NCBI RefSeq assembly: GCF_030316135.1
Contig: NZ_CP128185.1
Span: 4,278,001 to 4,342,000 of the forward strand
Source: Aliiglaciecola sp. LCG003
GTDB taxonomy: Bacteria; Pseudomonadota; Gammaproteobacteria; Enterobacterales; Alteromonadaceae
DNA length: 64,000 bases
Direction of reading: 5' to 3'
The position numbers and the translations under genes were made by a program. This document shows, piece after piece, positions 57,323-64,000 of the stretch. Positions within the stretch are counted from its first letter, which is position 1. Each line of letters opens with the position of its first letter. Under the pieces are notes generated by a model. The model ran no database searches and was not told where the DNA came from. It saw only the letters and a list, made by a program, of their open reading frames with translations.

Positions 57323-58537
57323 ATGCCAAATTTAACAGTTAAACAAGTCAACATACTTGCTAAAGGTCAGCACAGTAAAACATCCGATGGCAATGGGTTG
57401 TCCTTCGTCGTTCCAAAGCGTGGCGAACCTTACTGGTCCCTGAGATATACCTTTAACGAAAAGAGGAGGGAAAAGTCGCTGGGTAAATTCGGGCAACTGA
57501 CACTGGCTGAAGCTCGTGGTGAGGCTGAAACAATCAGAGCCATGCTAAGAGAAGGCGTTGATCCACTATCATTGAGCTCCCTCACAAAGAATACTGGAAT
57601 GACTTTTGACGAGTTATTTCAAGATATGTACGAAAATAAGCTTCTTAAACGATTAGAAAGGCCTGACATTCCAAAAAGCAAATATGACAGAGAAATAGCC
57701 AAGTTCATTGGTCACCTGAAAGTTGAGCAGGTCAATGCGTTTCACATTCGAGATATCTTAAATATCATTACCGATAGTGGTCGGCCTACAGTGGCGAATG
57801 ATGTACTCGACCTCCTTAACAATCTTTTTAAACATGCAATTCAGCTGAATATTACACTAAACAATCCTGCTTCAGCTTTTAGCTACAAAGATGCTGGAGG
57901 GCACGAGCCATCTCGGGAAAGAGCATTAACTAATGTTGAAATAGAGCAAGCATTCAGCATATTTAGGAAATACCCTGAGTCCTTTACTCGCGACAACTAT
58001 CTGGCATGCTGTTTGTTAGTGGTTTTGGGAGTACGTAAATCTGAATTAATTCAAGCACCATGGCATGAATTCGATATAGACAACGCGGTGTGGCATCTCC
58101 CAAAAGAGCGTACCAAGAAAAAATTTAGAGCAATCAAAATCCCATTACCACCACTAGCTATCGAATGGCTGAAAGAACTAAAAGTTCGCTCACATGGCTC
58201 AGATTATGTATTTCCGGCTAGACGTAAGAGCAAAAAACCATATATGGGCCCTGATACCATCAACAGCGCTATTAATTCACTGTTCGGTATAGACAAAAGT
58301 AAGAAAGTCCCACCGCCAAACCGTATGGGTGATTTGGAACATTTTAGAGTTCACGATCTTCGTCGTACGTTCAGGTCTATTGGGTCAGAGCTAAAGTTTC
58401 AAGACGATCATTTAGAACGTTGTTTAAATCATCAAATCAGTAAGTTAGATGTAATTTACAACAAACATGACTTCTTTGAAGAGAGAAAGGTTATTCACCA
58501 AGCAGTATCAGTCACTTTGCAGCCTCTTCTTCAGTGA
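57323..58537 (+). CDS. Tyrosine recombinase (P4-type integrase)
   Basis: About 404 residues. An N-terminal DUF4102 arm-binding domain (MPNLTVKQVNILAKGQHSKTSDGNGLSF; GKFGQLTLAEARGEAETIRAMLREGVDP) precedes a SAM-like core-binding domain and the catalytic domain. Numbered from an upstream in-frame GTG (57302), R245 (GVRKSEL), H351-D-L-R354, H377 and Y386 (VIYNKHD) are the catalytic residues; all are present. AGAGGTG before the ATG at 57323 decides the start. Expected to integrate the island at the 3' end of yicC. Confidence 0.92.
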   Translation: MPNLTVKQVNILAKGQHSKTSDGNGLSFVVPKRGEPYWSLRYTFNEKRREKSLGKFGQLTLAEARGEAETIRAMLREGVDPLSLSSLTKNTGMTFDELFQDMYENKLLKRLERPDIPKSKYDREIAKFIGHLKVEQVNAFHIRDILNIITDSGRPTVANDVLDLLNNLFKHAIQLNITLNNPASAFSYKDAGGHEPSRERALTNVEIEQAFSIFRKYPESFTRDNYLACCLLVVLGVRKSELIQAPWHEFDIDNAVWHLPKERTKKKFRAIKIPLPPLAIEWLKELKVRSHGSDYVFPARRKSKKPYMGPDTINSAINSLFGIDKSKKVPPPNRMGDLEHFRVHDLRRTFRSIGSELKFQDDHLERCLNHQISKLDVIYNKHDFFEERKVIHQAVSVTLQPLLQ

Positions 58538-58553
58538 TGAAGAGGCTGCAAAG
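58515..58553. terminator. Strong hairpin over the integrase stop codon
   Basis: A perfect 15-bp inverted repeat (58515-58529 and 58539-58553) with a nine-base loop contains the integrase TGA. No T-run follows, so it may be a terminator, an mRNA-stabilising end or a regulatory structure. Confidence 0.6.
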
Positions 58554-58778
58554 TCCAAACAGTTAACACTCAACAATCTCAAATGTCTCTTTTCACTCGA
58601 ATAAGGTGGATTAGACAAAATTTCTTCTGACACTTCACATCACAGAGCTTGACCTAATCTGGCTGTCAGCCATGTGCCAATAGCTGACTATCGTATTTTA
58701 GATTTTGAATGGCTGCTGTGTACGTAAAGCGGAAGTTTTATTTTCTATCCTTAGAGTGTAATCTAGCTTGAAAGGAGG

Positions 58779-58802
58779 CCGACCTTGCATGGTCGGTATA
58801 AT
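58779..58802 (+). promoter_or_regulatory. Candidate promoter/operator of the cargo gene
   Basis: The palindrome CCGACC-TTGCAT-GGTCGG (58779-58796) directly precedes TATAAT (58797-58802), 32 bases before the cargo start. A repressor bound there would cover the -10/-35 spacer. No good -35 hexamer is visible. Confidence 0.5.
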
Positions 58803-58833
58803 ACGCTGTTATTCGAATAAAGGAATGTGAGCA

Positions 58834-60717
58834 TTGGAAGAAGTAAAATTACTTGCCTCAGCCTCAGTTTTACGCGTCATTTATGATGAAAAGAAGGATA
58901 TATATGACGTTTTGGCTGAATTTATTAAGCAAACAATAAGCGAGCGTTCAATTTCTGCCTTTAGCTCCATAGAATGTGTCAGATATCTGGATGAGGACTT
59001 TGGTTTTTTGCTTCCTGAGGCAATTGTGAAAAGTTGCCTGAGAAAGCGCCTAGTTAAAGCAGGGCTCATCACTCTAAATAGCGGAATATATAGTGTTGCA
59101 GAGAATTTTATTTCAAGTTCTACATTCAATTCCGATTTTCAAAAATCTCGTAATGATTATGATGAGATTGTCACAAGAATTCATAGGTTTTGTAATGATA
59201 ATGGATTACTTGGCATACAAAAAGAGGACGTCGAGAAAAGCCTAGAAACCTATCTAACTCGTCCAGATAAAAACGATAAACTTGCTAATGAAATCGCGAA
59301 TTTTATCATTACATATGAGAGTGAGTCTGGATTTAAAGATAAATTAGATAGGATCGAGGAGGGGTTGATTCTTTATACCGGAATTCGATACTCCCCAGAC
59401 TTATCTACATTAGGTAGCTGGAGGGGTAATTTAACAATATTTTTGGATTCTGAGCACCTCTTTAATGCAGCCGGCTTGAATGGAACTTTGTATAAATCTC
59501 TATTTGACGACTTCAATGATTTAGTATGTGAAGTCAATCGAAATAAGAAGGGGGGCAGAATAGAATTAAAATATTTAGAGGAAACATCCAGTGATATTGA
59601 ATCATTTTTCTATGCCGCAGAAAAAATCGTTGGAAGACAAGGCACTGTTGATCCGTCTAAAACGGCAATGATAAATATATGCAATGGCTGTAAATATCAA
59701 AGTGATGTTTTAACCAAGAAAGCAGAATTTATGACCAGTTTGGCTCGGCTTAAAATAAATCAAGAGCCTCGTACGGATTATTATTCCCTTCCTAACTATA
59801 ACGTAGAAGGATCAGATGTCCTTCAGAGACTAATTGCTGAATTAGCCGAAACCAGCGCTAAAACTGATGATATTTCTTCAATCCTCAAAATATTTACAAA
59901 GATTAATGTTTTAAGAAAAGGTGAAAATAACGTTGGTATTGATCAGATTTCATCAATTTTTCTTACGGAGAGTTGGCTACCACAAAGGATGGCTTTTTCA
60001 AGCTGTGTACACGATGGTAATGGTGCAATTCCGTTTGCAACTAATATTGAGTTCCTAACCGAAAAATTGTGGTTCAAGTTAAATAAGGGGTTTGGTGGTA
60101 AGTCAAAGATGCCAATTTCTTTTGATCCGGTTATCAGAGCCAAGATGACTATCTCCAATCAAATAAGCAAGTCTGTATCAAGTATATATCGAGATCTTTC
60201 TGATAAATATGCTAAAGGGAAAGTTGATAAAGATGTATTGGCAAGAATTCATCATGAAATATACAAAGCCCCATCTAGGCCCGAGGATGTTTCGATCGCA
60301 TCAATTTCAATGGCACATGACTTCTTAAATGACTCATATATTGAAAAGGTTATAAATGAAAAACACTTGCTTGAAAAGCAGGCTTCAGATGGTCAACAAG
60401 CCATTTCTGAACTGGCAGCATTAAAGCATCAAGCAGAGCTTCGGAAGCGAGAGCCTATCAAGGCTGTTGCAAGACGCCAGTATACTGGTCTCAGGGTTTT
60501 AACTTACGTCATTATTCCCCTTGCCCTTATTTATGCGATGGTATCTTTATACTCTCCGTCAGATACATCACTCTCAGTAATATTTGGTCTGGCAAGCTTC
60601 GTCAGCCTTGTTATTACTATTTTCAGGCCAAAGAAAATCGATAGATTTTATTGGTCTCTTTCAAAGTATTGGTATAAAAAATCGGTCAACAAAGCATTGC
60701 AGCGTACAAGCCGCTGA
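58834..60717 (+). CDS. Large cargo protein: winged-helix-like, PIN-like nuclease core, two C-terminal membrane helices
   Basis: A 627-residue protein, codon use visibly AT-rich. Residues 1-90 look like a winged helix (FGFLLPEAIVKSCLRKRLVKAGLITLNSGIYSV). The centre has a PIN-like pattern: strand TIFLDSEHLFNAAGL with D205, the acidic helix YLEETSSDIESFF (D254, E256), DDISSILKIFTKINVLRKG (D345, D346) and strand SIFLTESWL. A helical/coiled region (about 430-545) leads to two membrane helices (about 553-575 and 580-597). TTG start with AAGGAA upstream. Placed between integrase and replication genes, it is a defence-gene candidate; PIN assignment is by eye. Confidence 0.7.
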   Translation: MEEVKLLASASVLRVIYDEKKDIYDVLAEFIKQTISERSISAFSSIECVRYLDEDFGFLLPEAIVKSCLRKRLVKAGLITLNSGIYSVAENFISSSTFNSDFQKSRNDYDEIVTRIHRFCNDNGLLGIQKEDVEKSLETYLTRPDKNDKLANEIANFIITYESESGFKDKLDRIEEGLILYTGIRYSPDLSTLGSWRGNLTIFLDSEHLFNAAGLNGTLYKSLFDDFNDLVCEVNRNKKGGRIELKYLEETSSDIESFFYAAEKIVGRQGTVDPSKTAMINICNGCKYQSDVLTKKAEFMTSLARLKINQEPRTDYYSLPNYNVEGSDVLQRLIAELAETSAKTDDISSILKIFTKINVLRKGENNVGIDQISSIFLTESWLPQRMAFSSCVHDGNGAIPFATNIEFLTEKLWFKLNKGFGGKSKMPISFDPVIRAKMTISNQISKSVSSIYRDLSDKYAKGKVDKDVLARIHHEIYKAPSRPEDVSIASISMAHDFLNDSYIEKVINEKHLLEKQASDGQQAISELAALKHQAELRKREPIKAVARRQYTGLRVLTYVIIPLALIYAMVSLYSPSDTSLSVIFGLASFVSLVITIFRPKKIDRFYWSLSKYWYKKSVNKALQRTSR

Positions 60718-60740
60718 ATGCGGTGTTACTGAATGACCGG
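60683..60740 (+). other. Integron attC-like hairpin at the end of the cargo gene
   Basis: The last codons read N-K-A-L-Q-R-T-S-R-stop, the readthrough typical of attC sites. GCATT-(G)-CAGCG (60694-60704) pairs with CGCTG-AATGC (60712-60721) leaving one extrahelical G. AAC and GTT lie outside as in R''/R' boxes, and CGGTCA/TGACCG form an outer stem. The core boxes do not match RYYYAAC/GTTRRRY fully, so it may be decayed. Confidence 0.5.
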
Positions 60741-60971
60741 TTATGGAAGACACTACTTGAAAGTAAGAGAACACTACTAATGAACGTCCGTTGTTTGTCT
60801 AAACCAGACCTTGGCGGCAACCATCGAACGATTGCAATTCGCTCATAGCGGTCATCAATCAGAAAAAACCTAAATGTCACATTAGGTCACGCCCAAAAAC
60901 TAACAGTGTCAGATCGTGTATGAGCCAGTACAAATAACGCTATTTTTCCAGCATTAACATAGTGCTATTCA
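60741..60971. other. Gap between cargo gene and AlpA gene
   Basis: About 230 bases between convergent genes. A 64-codon frame on the minus strand (60686-60880) overlaps the cargo gene end and the attC-like hairpin and is not called. No clear terminator seen. Confidence 0.4.
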
Positions 60972-61193
60972 TTAATTTCCATTTATCCAAAGCAAAATAT
61001 CAGACAACAACCAGCGGGCTTTTCCCTTACTAACGCTGGAAGCAGGAGGGGTCTCTCCCGCCTTTTGCATGCGCCACCAGGTAGTGCGGCTTATGCCGGT
61101 TTTGCGGCAGCGTTCAGTCTCGCTTATCAAGCGCTCTTCTTCACCGTAAAGTTTTAAAATGCCCGCTCGTTTTTCAAATAGTTCGTTATTCAT
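60972..61193 (-). CDS. AlpA-family transcriptional regulator
   Basis: A 73-residue protein. RLISETERCRKTGISRTTWWRMQKAGETPPASSVSKGKARWLLSDILLWI is a textbook AlpA/MerR-like winged HTH (the R-x-x-G-x-S-R-x-T-x-W-R pattern and W-x-x-x-D-I-x-x-W end). In P4-like elements AlpA proteins control excision and late or cargo genes. Its ATG lies inside the end of the upstream HTH gene (8-bp overlap). Confidence 0.9.
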   Translation of the reverse strand: MNNELFEKRAGILKLYGEEERLISETERCRKTGISRTTWWRMQKAGETPPASSVSKGKARWLLSDILLWINGN

Positions 61194-61446
61194 GTTCGTC
61201 TCCCAATTTCACGCGATTCTTTAGTATCCAAGCTTCAACTTCTTTTCTTTTAAAAAAGGTTCGCCGCCCTCCAAGCTTGTAACATGGCAAACCATCCCGT
61301 ACTTGTTGACGCAAGAAATTCGGGCTCAGTGCTGTGTACTGAACACATTCATCAAATGTCAGGAACTCTTTGCTATTGAGCGCTACTTTGCAAAGTTGGC
61401 TTTCAATAACGCCTTTTATTTCGTCAAATAGTTGGTCAGTAAGCAT
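61186..61446 (-). CDS. Excisionase-like helix-turn-helix protein
   Basis: An 86-residue protein. FLTFDECVQYTALSPNFLRQQVRDGLPCYKLGGRRTFFKRKEVEAWI is the HTH_17/excisionase-type winged helix (xFLTxxEaaxxtgls...LPxxklGgrrxfxkxevxxWi). Starts one base inside the DUF927 stop and overlaps the AlpA gene, so all three are one translationally coupled operon. It may act as the recombination directionality factor. Confidence 0.85.
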   Translation of the reverse strand: MLTDQLFDEIKGVIESQLCKVALNSKEFLTFDECVQYTALSPNFLRQQVRDGLPCYKLGGRRTFFKRKEVEAWILKNRVKLGDEHE

Positions 61447-63170
61447 TAGTAATTCTCGCTCTGGGAAACTGGGAAAGTGGGATTTAAATTACTATTCAAT
61501 GAGTTATCATTTGGATAAAAGTGGGATAGATCCACATTTTCACCGCATTCGCGACATATTTTCTCTGGAAAGAACTTAATAAACCGCTTCCCTCCTATTT
61601 TAAATGTACGACGCGTTCTCTCATTTGAAATGGCCCAACCTTTTTGAAGCATGTAATGTAATAATTGAGTGTATTCATGAGCAACGGATTCTATTACTTC
61701 CGATTTGAACAGCTGCTGAGGGATGAACCAAGTCAGCTCAGGCTCTGATTCGAAGAATCCAATGCTCCCATTATGGGACTCCCCCCGAGAACTCAGGCTA
61801 TGCCGCCACTTATTGATTAGCTTGATAAGCTTCTTAATAATTTTCTTACTTTCTGAATTTTCGGTGCTATTTCGGTCATCTAACCAAATTGTTGCTACTT
61901 GTTCTAATGCATCTTTAGCTTCACCCAAGTGCCATGGCAACAGCCCTAAATTAATGGCAATTTCCCCCGCGGCAGCTAGCAGTGCAAATTTATCTAAAAC
62001 GTTATTAGCTTGGCTCTCTATGTTTTTTGGCCAAGGCCATTCCTCGCGTATGCTTTTAAACTCTTTTATTATTTCATCTTGCGGACAATTAAATCTCGAT
62101 AGGACTTCCAACCATGATTTGATAAAAGTTCCGTGATATTTATTAACGCTGGCTGATAAATATTCAGCAAATTCCTTTGCTGAAGGAAACTCATGAGTAT
62201 TTTCAAAGGCATCATACGTACAGAAAGTTGGTACCTCTATCAGGCGAACAGACTGACCAGCGCTCACACTCTGGTTAATACTCAGGAAAAGCTCCTCAAG
62301 AGTTAGCTCTCCTGTACTAAGCAAAATAGTGCGCCACCGATACCGTTTGTCTAGTCCACCGTTTTTTGTGCTTCTAAGCTTTGATACACCATTACATAAG
62401 TGGTAAATCAGTCGATCCATTTCATTTGCAGGGCACTGCTTAAATTCGTCCAAACAAAGCAACATGTTGTTTCTTGCCCGTGCAATAGACTCAATCCCGT
62501 TTGAAGTCGAGCTCCAAGTTTCCCAGTAGGTTTGATCTGAATAAACACTGGCAGCCACTTTCATGACTGTAGACTTGCCAGACTTAGAGCTCCCAACAAT
62601 CTGTATTCCAAAGCTTTCCAAATCTGTCCACTCGACAATGGGGGCCGCTAGGGCTGTACACACAGCCATAATCAAGATTGGATTACCTCGGCAGTATTGG
62701 GCGACATGTTTTTGCCAATCCAATAGAGAGCCTGACTCTTCTAAACTAGCACCAGCAAAATCACCGACATAGATAGCAGGTGTCTCGTGTCGACCTACGC
62801 TCCAATCTGGTGTCACAAACTGCCCGTTAATCCAACCACTTTGTCTTGCACTGTAGGCATGCAATTTACATGGAGCCTCAATTAGGTGTGCTAAAAGTAA
62901 CTCCCAAGATCTTTTTTCAGGAGATAGTTGAAATCCAGAGTTCATCAACCGTTGTTTAAAACTTGTTGCTGAGCCTTCGCACACTTCTCCCATAGTGAGT
63001 ACTTCTCGAATTGTTAGACCAAAGTAGTTTTTCCATTCTATAAGACGACCAAAGTCTTCTCGCTTGTTGGGGGAAGACACAATTGCCTTAACCTCAATTG
63101 GCCCAGATATTTTTTTCTCTTCACCGCTACTACTGTATGAGTAGATACCATCAGCTTTTGCTTTTAGCAT
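61446..63170 (-). CDS. DUF927-domain ATPase (island replication helicase-like)
   Basis: A 574-residue P-loop protein. The DUF927 block runs from about 70 to 380: ARQSGWINGQFVTPDW, Walker A GSSKSGKST (193-201), Walker B LLCLDEF (237-243), and RTILLSTGELTLEELF. The C-terminal half is helical and ends with a CREC pair near ICRECGENVDLSHF. DUF927 proteins are common in integrative elements and satellites next to HTH/AlpA genes and are thought to serve as replication helicases or primase partners; no separate TOPRIM primase domain is seen here. Confidence 0.85.
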   Translation of the reverse strand: MLKAKADGIYSYSSSGEEKKISGPIEVKAIVSSPNKREDFGRLIEWKNYFGLTIREVLTMGEVCEGSATSFKQRLMNSGFQLSPEKRSWELLLAHLIEAPCKLHAYSARQSGWINGQFVTPDWSVGRHETPAIYVGDFAGASLEESGSLLDWQKHVAQYCRGNPILIMAVCTALAAPIVEWTDLESFGIQIVGSSKSGKSTVMKVAASVYSDQTYWETWSSTSNGIESIARARNNMLLCLDEFKQCPANEMDRLIYHLCNGVSKLRSTKNGGLDKRYRWRTILLSTGELTLEELFLSINQSVSAGQSVRLIEVPTFCTYDAFENTHEFPSAKEFAEYLSASVNKYHGTFIKSWLEVLSRFNCPQDEIIKEFKSIREEWPWPKNIESQANNVLDKFALLAAAGEIAINLGLLPWHLGEAKDALEQVATIWLDDRNSTENSESKKIIKKLIKLINKWRHSLSSRGESHNGSIGFFESEPELTWFIPQQLFKSEVIESVAHEYTQLLHYMLQKGWAISNERTRRTFKIGGKRFIKFFPEKICRECGENVDLSHFYPNDNSLNSNLNPTFPVSQSENY

Positions 63171-63413
63171 GAATTTTACCTCTCAAAATCAACGCATTTG
63201 TATTACTTGAATCATTGAGAGTTAGGTTGACACGGTTTGAGACAGGTTGGATCGAAAAAGCCCACCTTACTTTTGATGGGTTTTTCAAGCCTTTAAAAAT
63301 GCGGACTTAGCAAAATTAGAGGAGTAATCTTTACTCAAAATGGGGGGAGGAAATGCTGGTTTTGGGCGTTTTAAATTAGGCATGCCTAATTCTTTCGCTA
63401 GAAATATTGGAAA
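63171..63413. other. Promoter region before the DUF927 gene, with terminator-like hairpin and palindrome
   Basis: A hairpin AAACCCATC/GGTGGGCTT (about 63264-63296) with a T-run on the minus strand lies upstream of the DUF927 gene, and a 16-bp perfect palindrome lies further upstream at 63375-63390. Together they suggest a controlled boundary between the tiny ORFs and the replication operon. Confidence 0.5.
63375..63390. promoter_or_regulatory. 16-bp perfect palindrome
   Basis: ATTAGGCATGCCTAAT reads the same on both strands. It is a typical size for a dimeric repressor operator and lies between the small-ORF pair and the DUF927 gene. Confidence 0.6.
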
Positions 63414-63515
63414 TCAGTCGATTTTATTGAGCTTGTCGCGATTAAAGTGAAATAGCACAGCAAAAAATATCACCACTGCCAGAACCAAGGCACATCCTGT
63501 AAGCAAAGGAGCCAT
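63414..63515 (-). CDS. Tiny single-helix membrane ORF (33 aa)
   Basis: Reads M-A-P-L-L-T-G-C-A-L then a hydrophobic helix and the polar tail FHFNRDKLNKID. GAGGGGAGA is upstream at a fair distance. It begins two bases after the previous tiny ORF ends, so the pair is translationally coupled. Function unknown; small membrane proteins near replication modules are common in satellites. Confidence 0.5.
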   Translation of the reverse strand: MAPLLTGCALVLAVVIFFAVLFHFNRDKLNKID

Positions 63516-63517
63516 AA

Positions 63518-63637
63518 CTATATTCTCCCCTCTTTAATTGCTTCAAATAGGTCATGTTTTAGTTTGTCGTACTGGCGAGTAGCGCTAATAGCTAAAACCA
63601 TCAGCACCCACATTTGAAACCATTCATATGTTGTCAT
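63518..63637 (-). CDS. Tiny membrane ORF (39 aa)
   Basis: Reads MTTYEWFQMWVLMVLAISAT then RQYDKLKHDLFEAIKEGRI. AGGAAC precedes the ATG by about five bases. One hydrophobic helix and a basic/acidic tail. Forms a pair with the 33-residue ORF and lies 18 bases after the edge-truncated gene. Confidence 0.5.
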   Translation of the reverse strand: MTTYEWFQMWVLMVLAISATRQYDKLKHDLFEAIKEGRI

Positions 63638-63654
63638 AGCAGTTCCTATTAATT

Positions 63655-64000
63655 TTAATGCCTAGTAATGCCGGTAAACACGTCACCTTCCCAATTACAC
63701 AACTCGATAACCCAATTACTGATTTGCTGTCGCTTATTAGGATTATAGCCAGTAAACGGGAATGTTATTTTGGTGCTGCGCGCTTTAAATTGTGAAAAGG
63801 GCTCCCGTCTTATATCCCAGACAACCCCATTTTCGTTGGTTACATCGAACACAAACGCCTTTTGAGATATTAAAGTGAGTAACATATCCTCTTCAGTCTG
63901 AACATCCTTATCAAAAGAAAGGCCTAGTGGCTCACATTCGACTTCAATACCACACAGTCGATGCTTAATCTCAGCCAGCGCGGGTAAAAAGGGCCATAAC
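63655..64000 (-). CDS. Edge-truncated island protein of unknown function
   Basis: The frame is open from the right edge (base 64000) to the stop at 63655, giving at least 114 residues; its start is outside the window. An internal ATG at 63885 is not needed as a start because the coding pattern continues upstream (LWPFLPALAEIKHRLCGIEVECEPLGLSF). The tail includes NENGVVWDIRREPFSQF and ISNWVIELCNWEGDVFTGI. No family recognised. Same strand and close spacing to the following tiny ORFs indicate one operon. Confidence 0.6.
   Translation of the reverse strand, partial: LWPFLPALAEIKHRLCGIEVECEPLGLSFDKDVQTEEDMLLTLISQKAFVFDVTNENGVVWDIRREPFSQFKARSTKITFPFTGYNPNKRQQISNWVIELCNWEGDVFTGITRH

Larger units (their letters stand above)
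57149..64000. mobile_element. Integrative genomic island at yicC (left part, runs off the window)
   Basis: From the end of yicC to the right edge the gene content switches to mobile-element type: tyrosine integrase, an AT-rich cargo gene, and a leftward AlpA/HTH/DUF927 operon with tiny ORFs. The chromosomal core style does not resume. Insertion next to yicC is known for SXT-mobilisable islands and other integrases of this type, and the int/AlpA/replication-protein set recalls P4-like satellites and Gram-negative PICI. The right end and attR are outside the window, so type and size cannot be fixed. Confidence 0.8.

Noticed and set aside
60686-60880. 64-codon frame on the minus strand
   Set aside because: Overlaps the cargo gene end and the attC-like hairpin; no support as a gene.
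61723-62136. 137-codon frame opposite the DUF927 gene
   Set aside because: Antisense shadow; low-complexity serine/leucine composition.

Overview
The window looks like a chromosomal segment of a marine gammaproteobacterium of the Alteromonadales (Alteromonas/Glaciecola/Paraglaciecola type). The gene content and protein style support this: a caa3-type cytochrome oxidase cluster with all its assembly factors, lexA with paired SOS boxes, plsB, ilvDA and ilvY-ilvC, comM, proBA, pyrE-rph-yicC, a PEP-CTERM protein and a large TonB-dependent receptor. No rRNA, tRNA or CRISPR array was recognised. This taxonomic placement is an inference from gene content, not a database match.

Layout. 1-2060 is a mobile/repeat zone. 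An IS110-family (IS1111-group) element of about 1.5 kb lies between copies of an interspersed repeat, and its right non-coding part carries a readable guide (bridge/seek) RNA. 2068-11047 is the cytochrome c oxidase cluster on the minus strand (coxB, ctaD, ctaG, coxC, then SURF1, a Sco-like membrane protein, ctaA, ctaB, sco, and a GNAT gene at the end). 11488-12111 is lexA. 12188-16286 holds small accessory genes (CPCC zinc protein, YqaE, membrane proteins, VIT-type transporter, cupin, a duplicated-domain secreted protein). 16654-20443 carries rlmF and plsB. 20496-29481 is a branched-chain amino acid region: ilvD-ilvA behind a classical attenuator with a Val/Leu/Ile leader peptide, then a TRIC-like channel gene and comM, then the divergent ilvY/ilvC pair. 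30008-57148 is ordinary chromosome: an MFS efflux pump, a TonB receptor, carbonic anhydrase, an ECF sigma factor with a membrane partner, a M20 peptidase, proB-proA, an M1 peptidase, a sterol desaturase-like enzyme, an amidohydrolase, a PEP-CTERM protein, and pyrE/tusA, rph and yicC.

57149-64000 is the left part of an integrative island inserted just after yicC and running off the right edge. It contains a P4-type tyrosine integrase, a 627-residue cargo gene, and a leftward operon of an AlpA-type regulator, an excisionase-like HTH protein, a DUF927 ATPase/helicase-like replication protein, two tiny membrane ORFs and an edge-truncated gene. The architecture resembles phage-satellite or mobilisable islands. 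The cargo protein (winged-helix-like N-terminus, PIN-like nuclease core, two C-terminal membrane helices) is the best candidate for an undescribed defence gene. Its last codons lie in an integron attC-like hairpin.

The most notable observations are: (1) the IS1111-type guide RNA, whose loops match both sides of the actual insertion site and the element's own left end; (2) the interspersed repeat, whose double hairpins display CsrA/RsmA-type AGGGA loops, one a full match to the CsrA consensus; (3) the ilvDA attenuator; (4) the island cargo gene with an attC-like tail.
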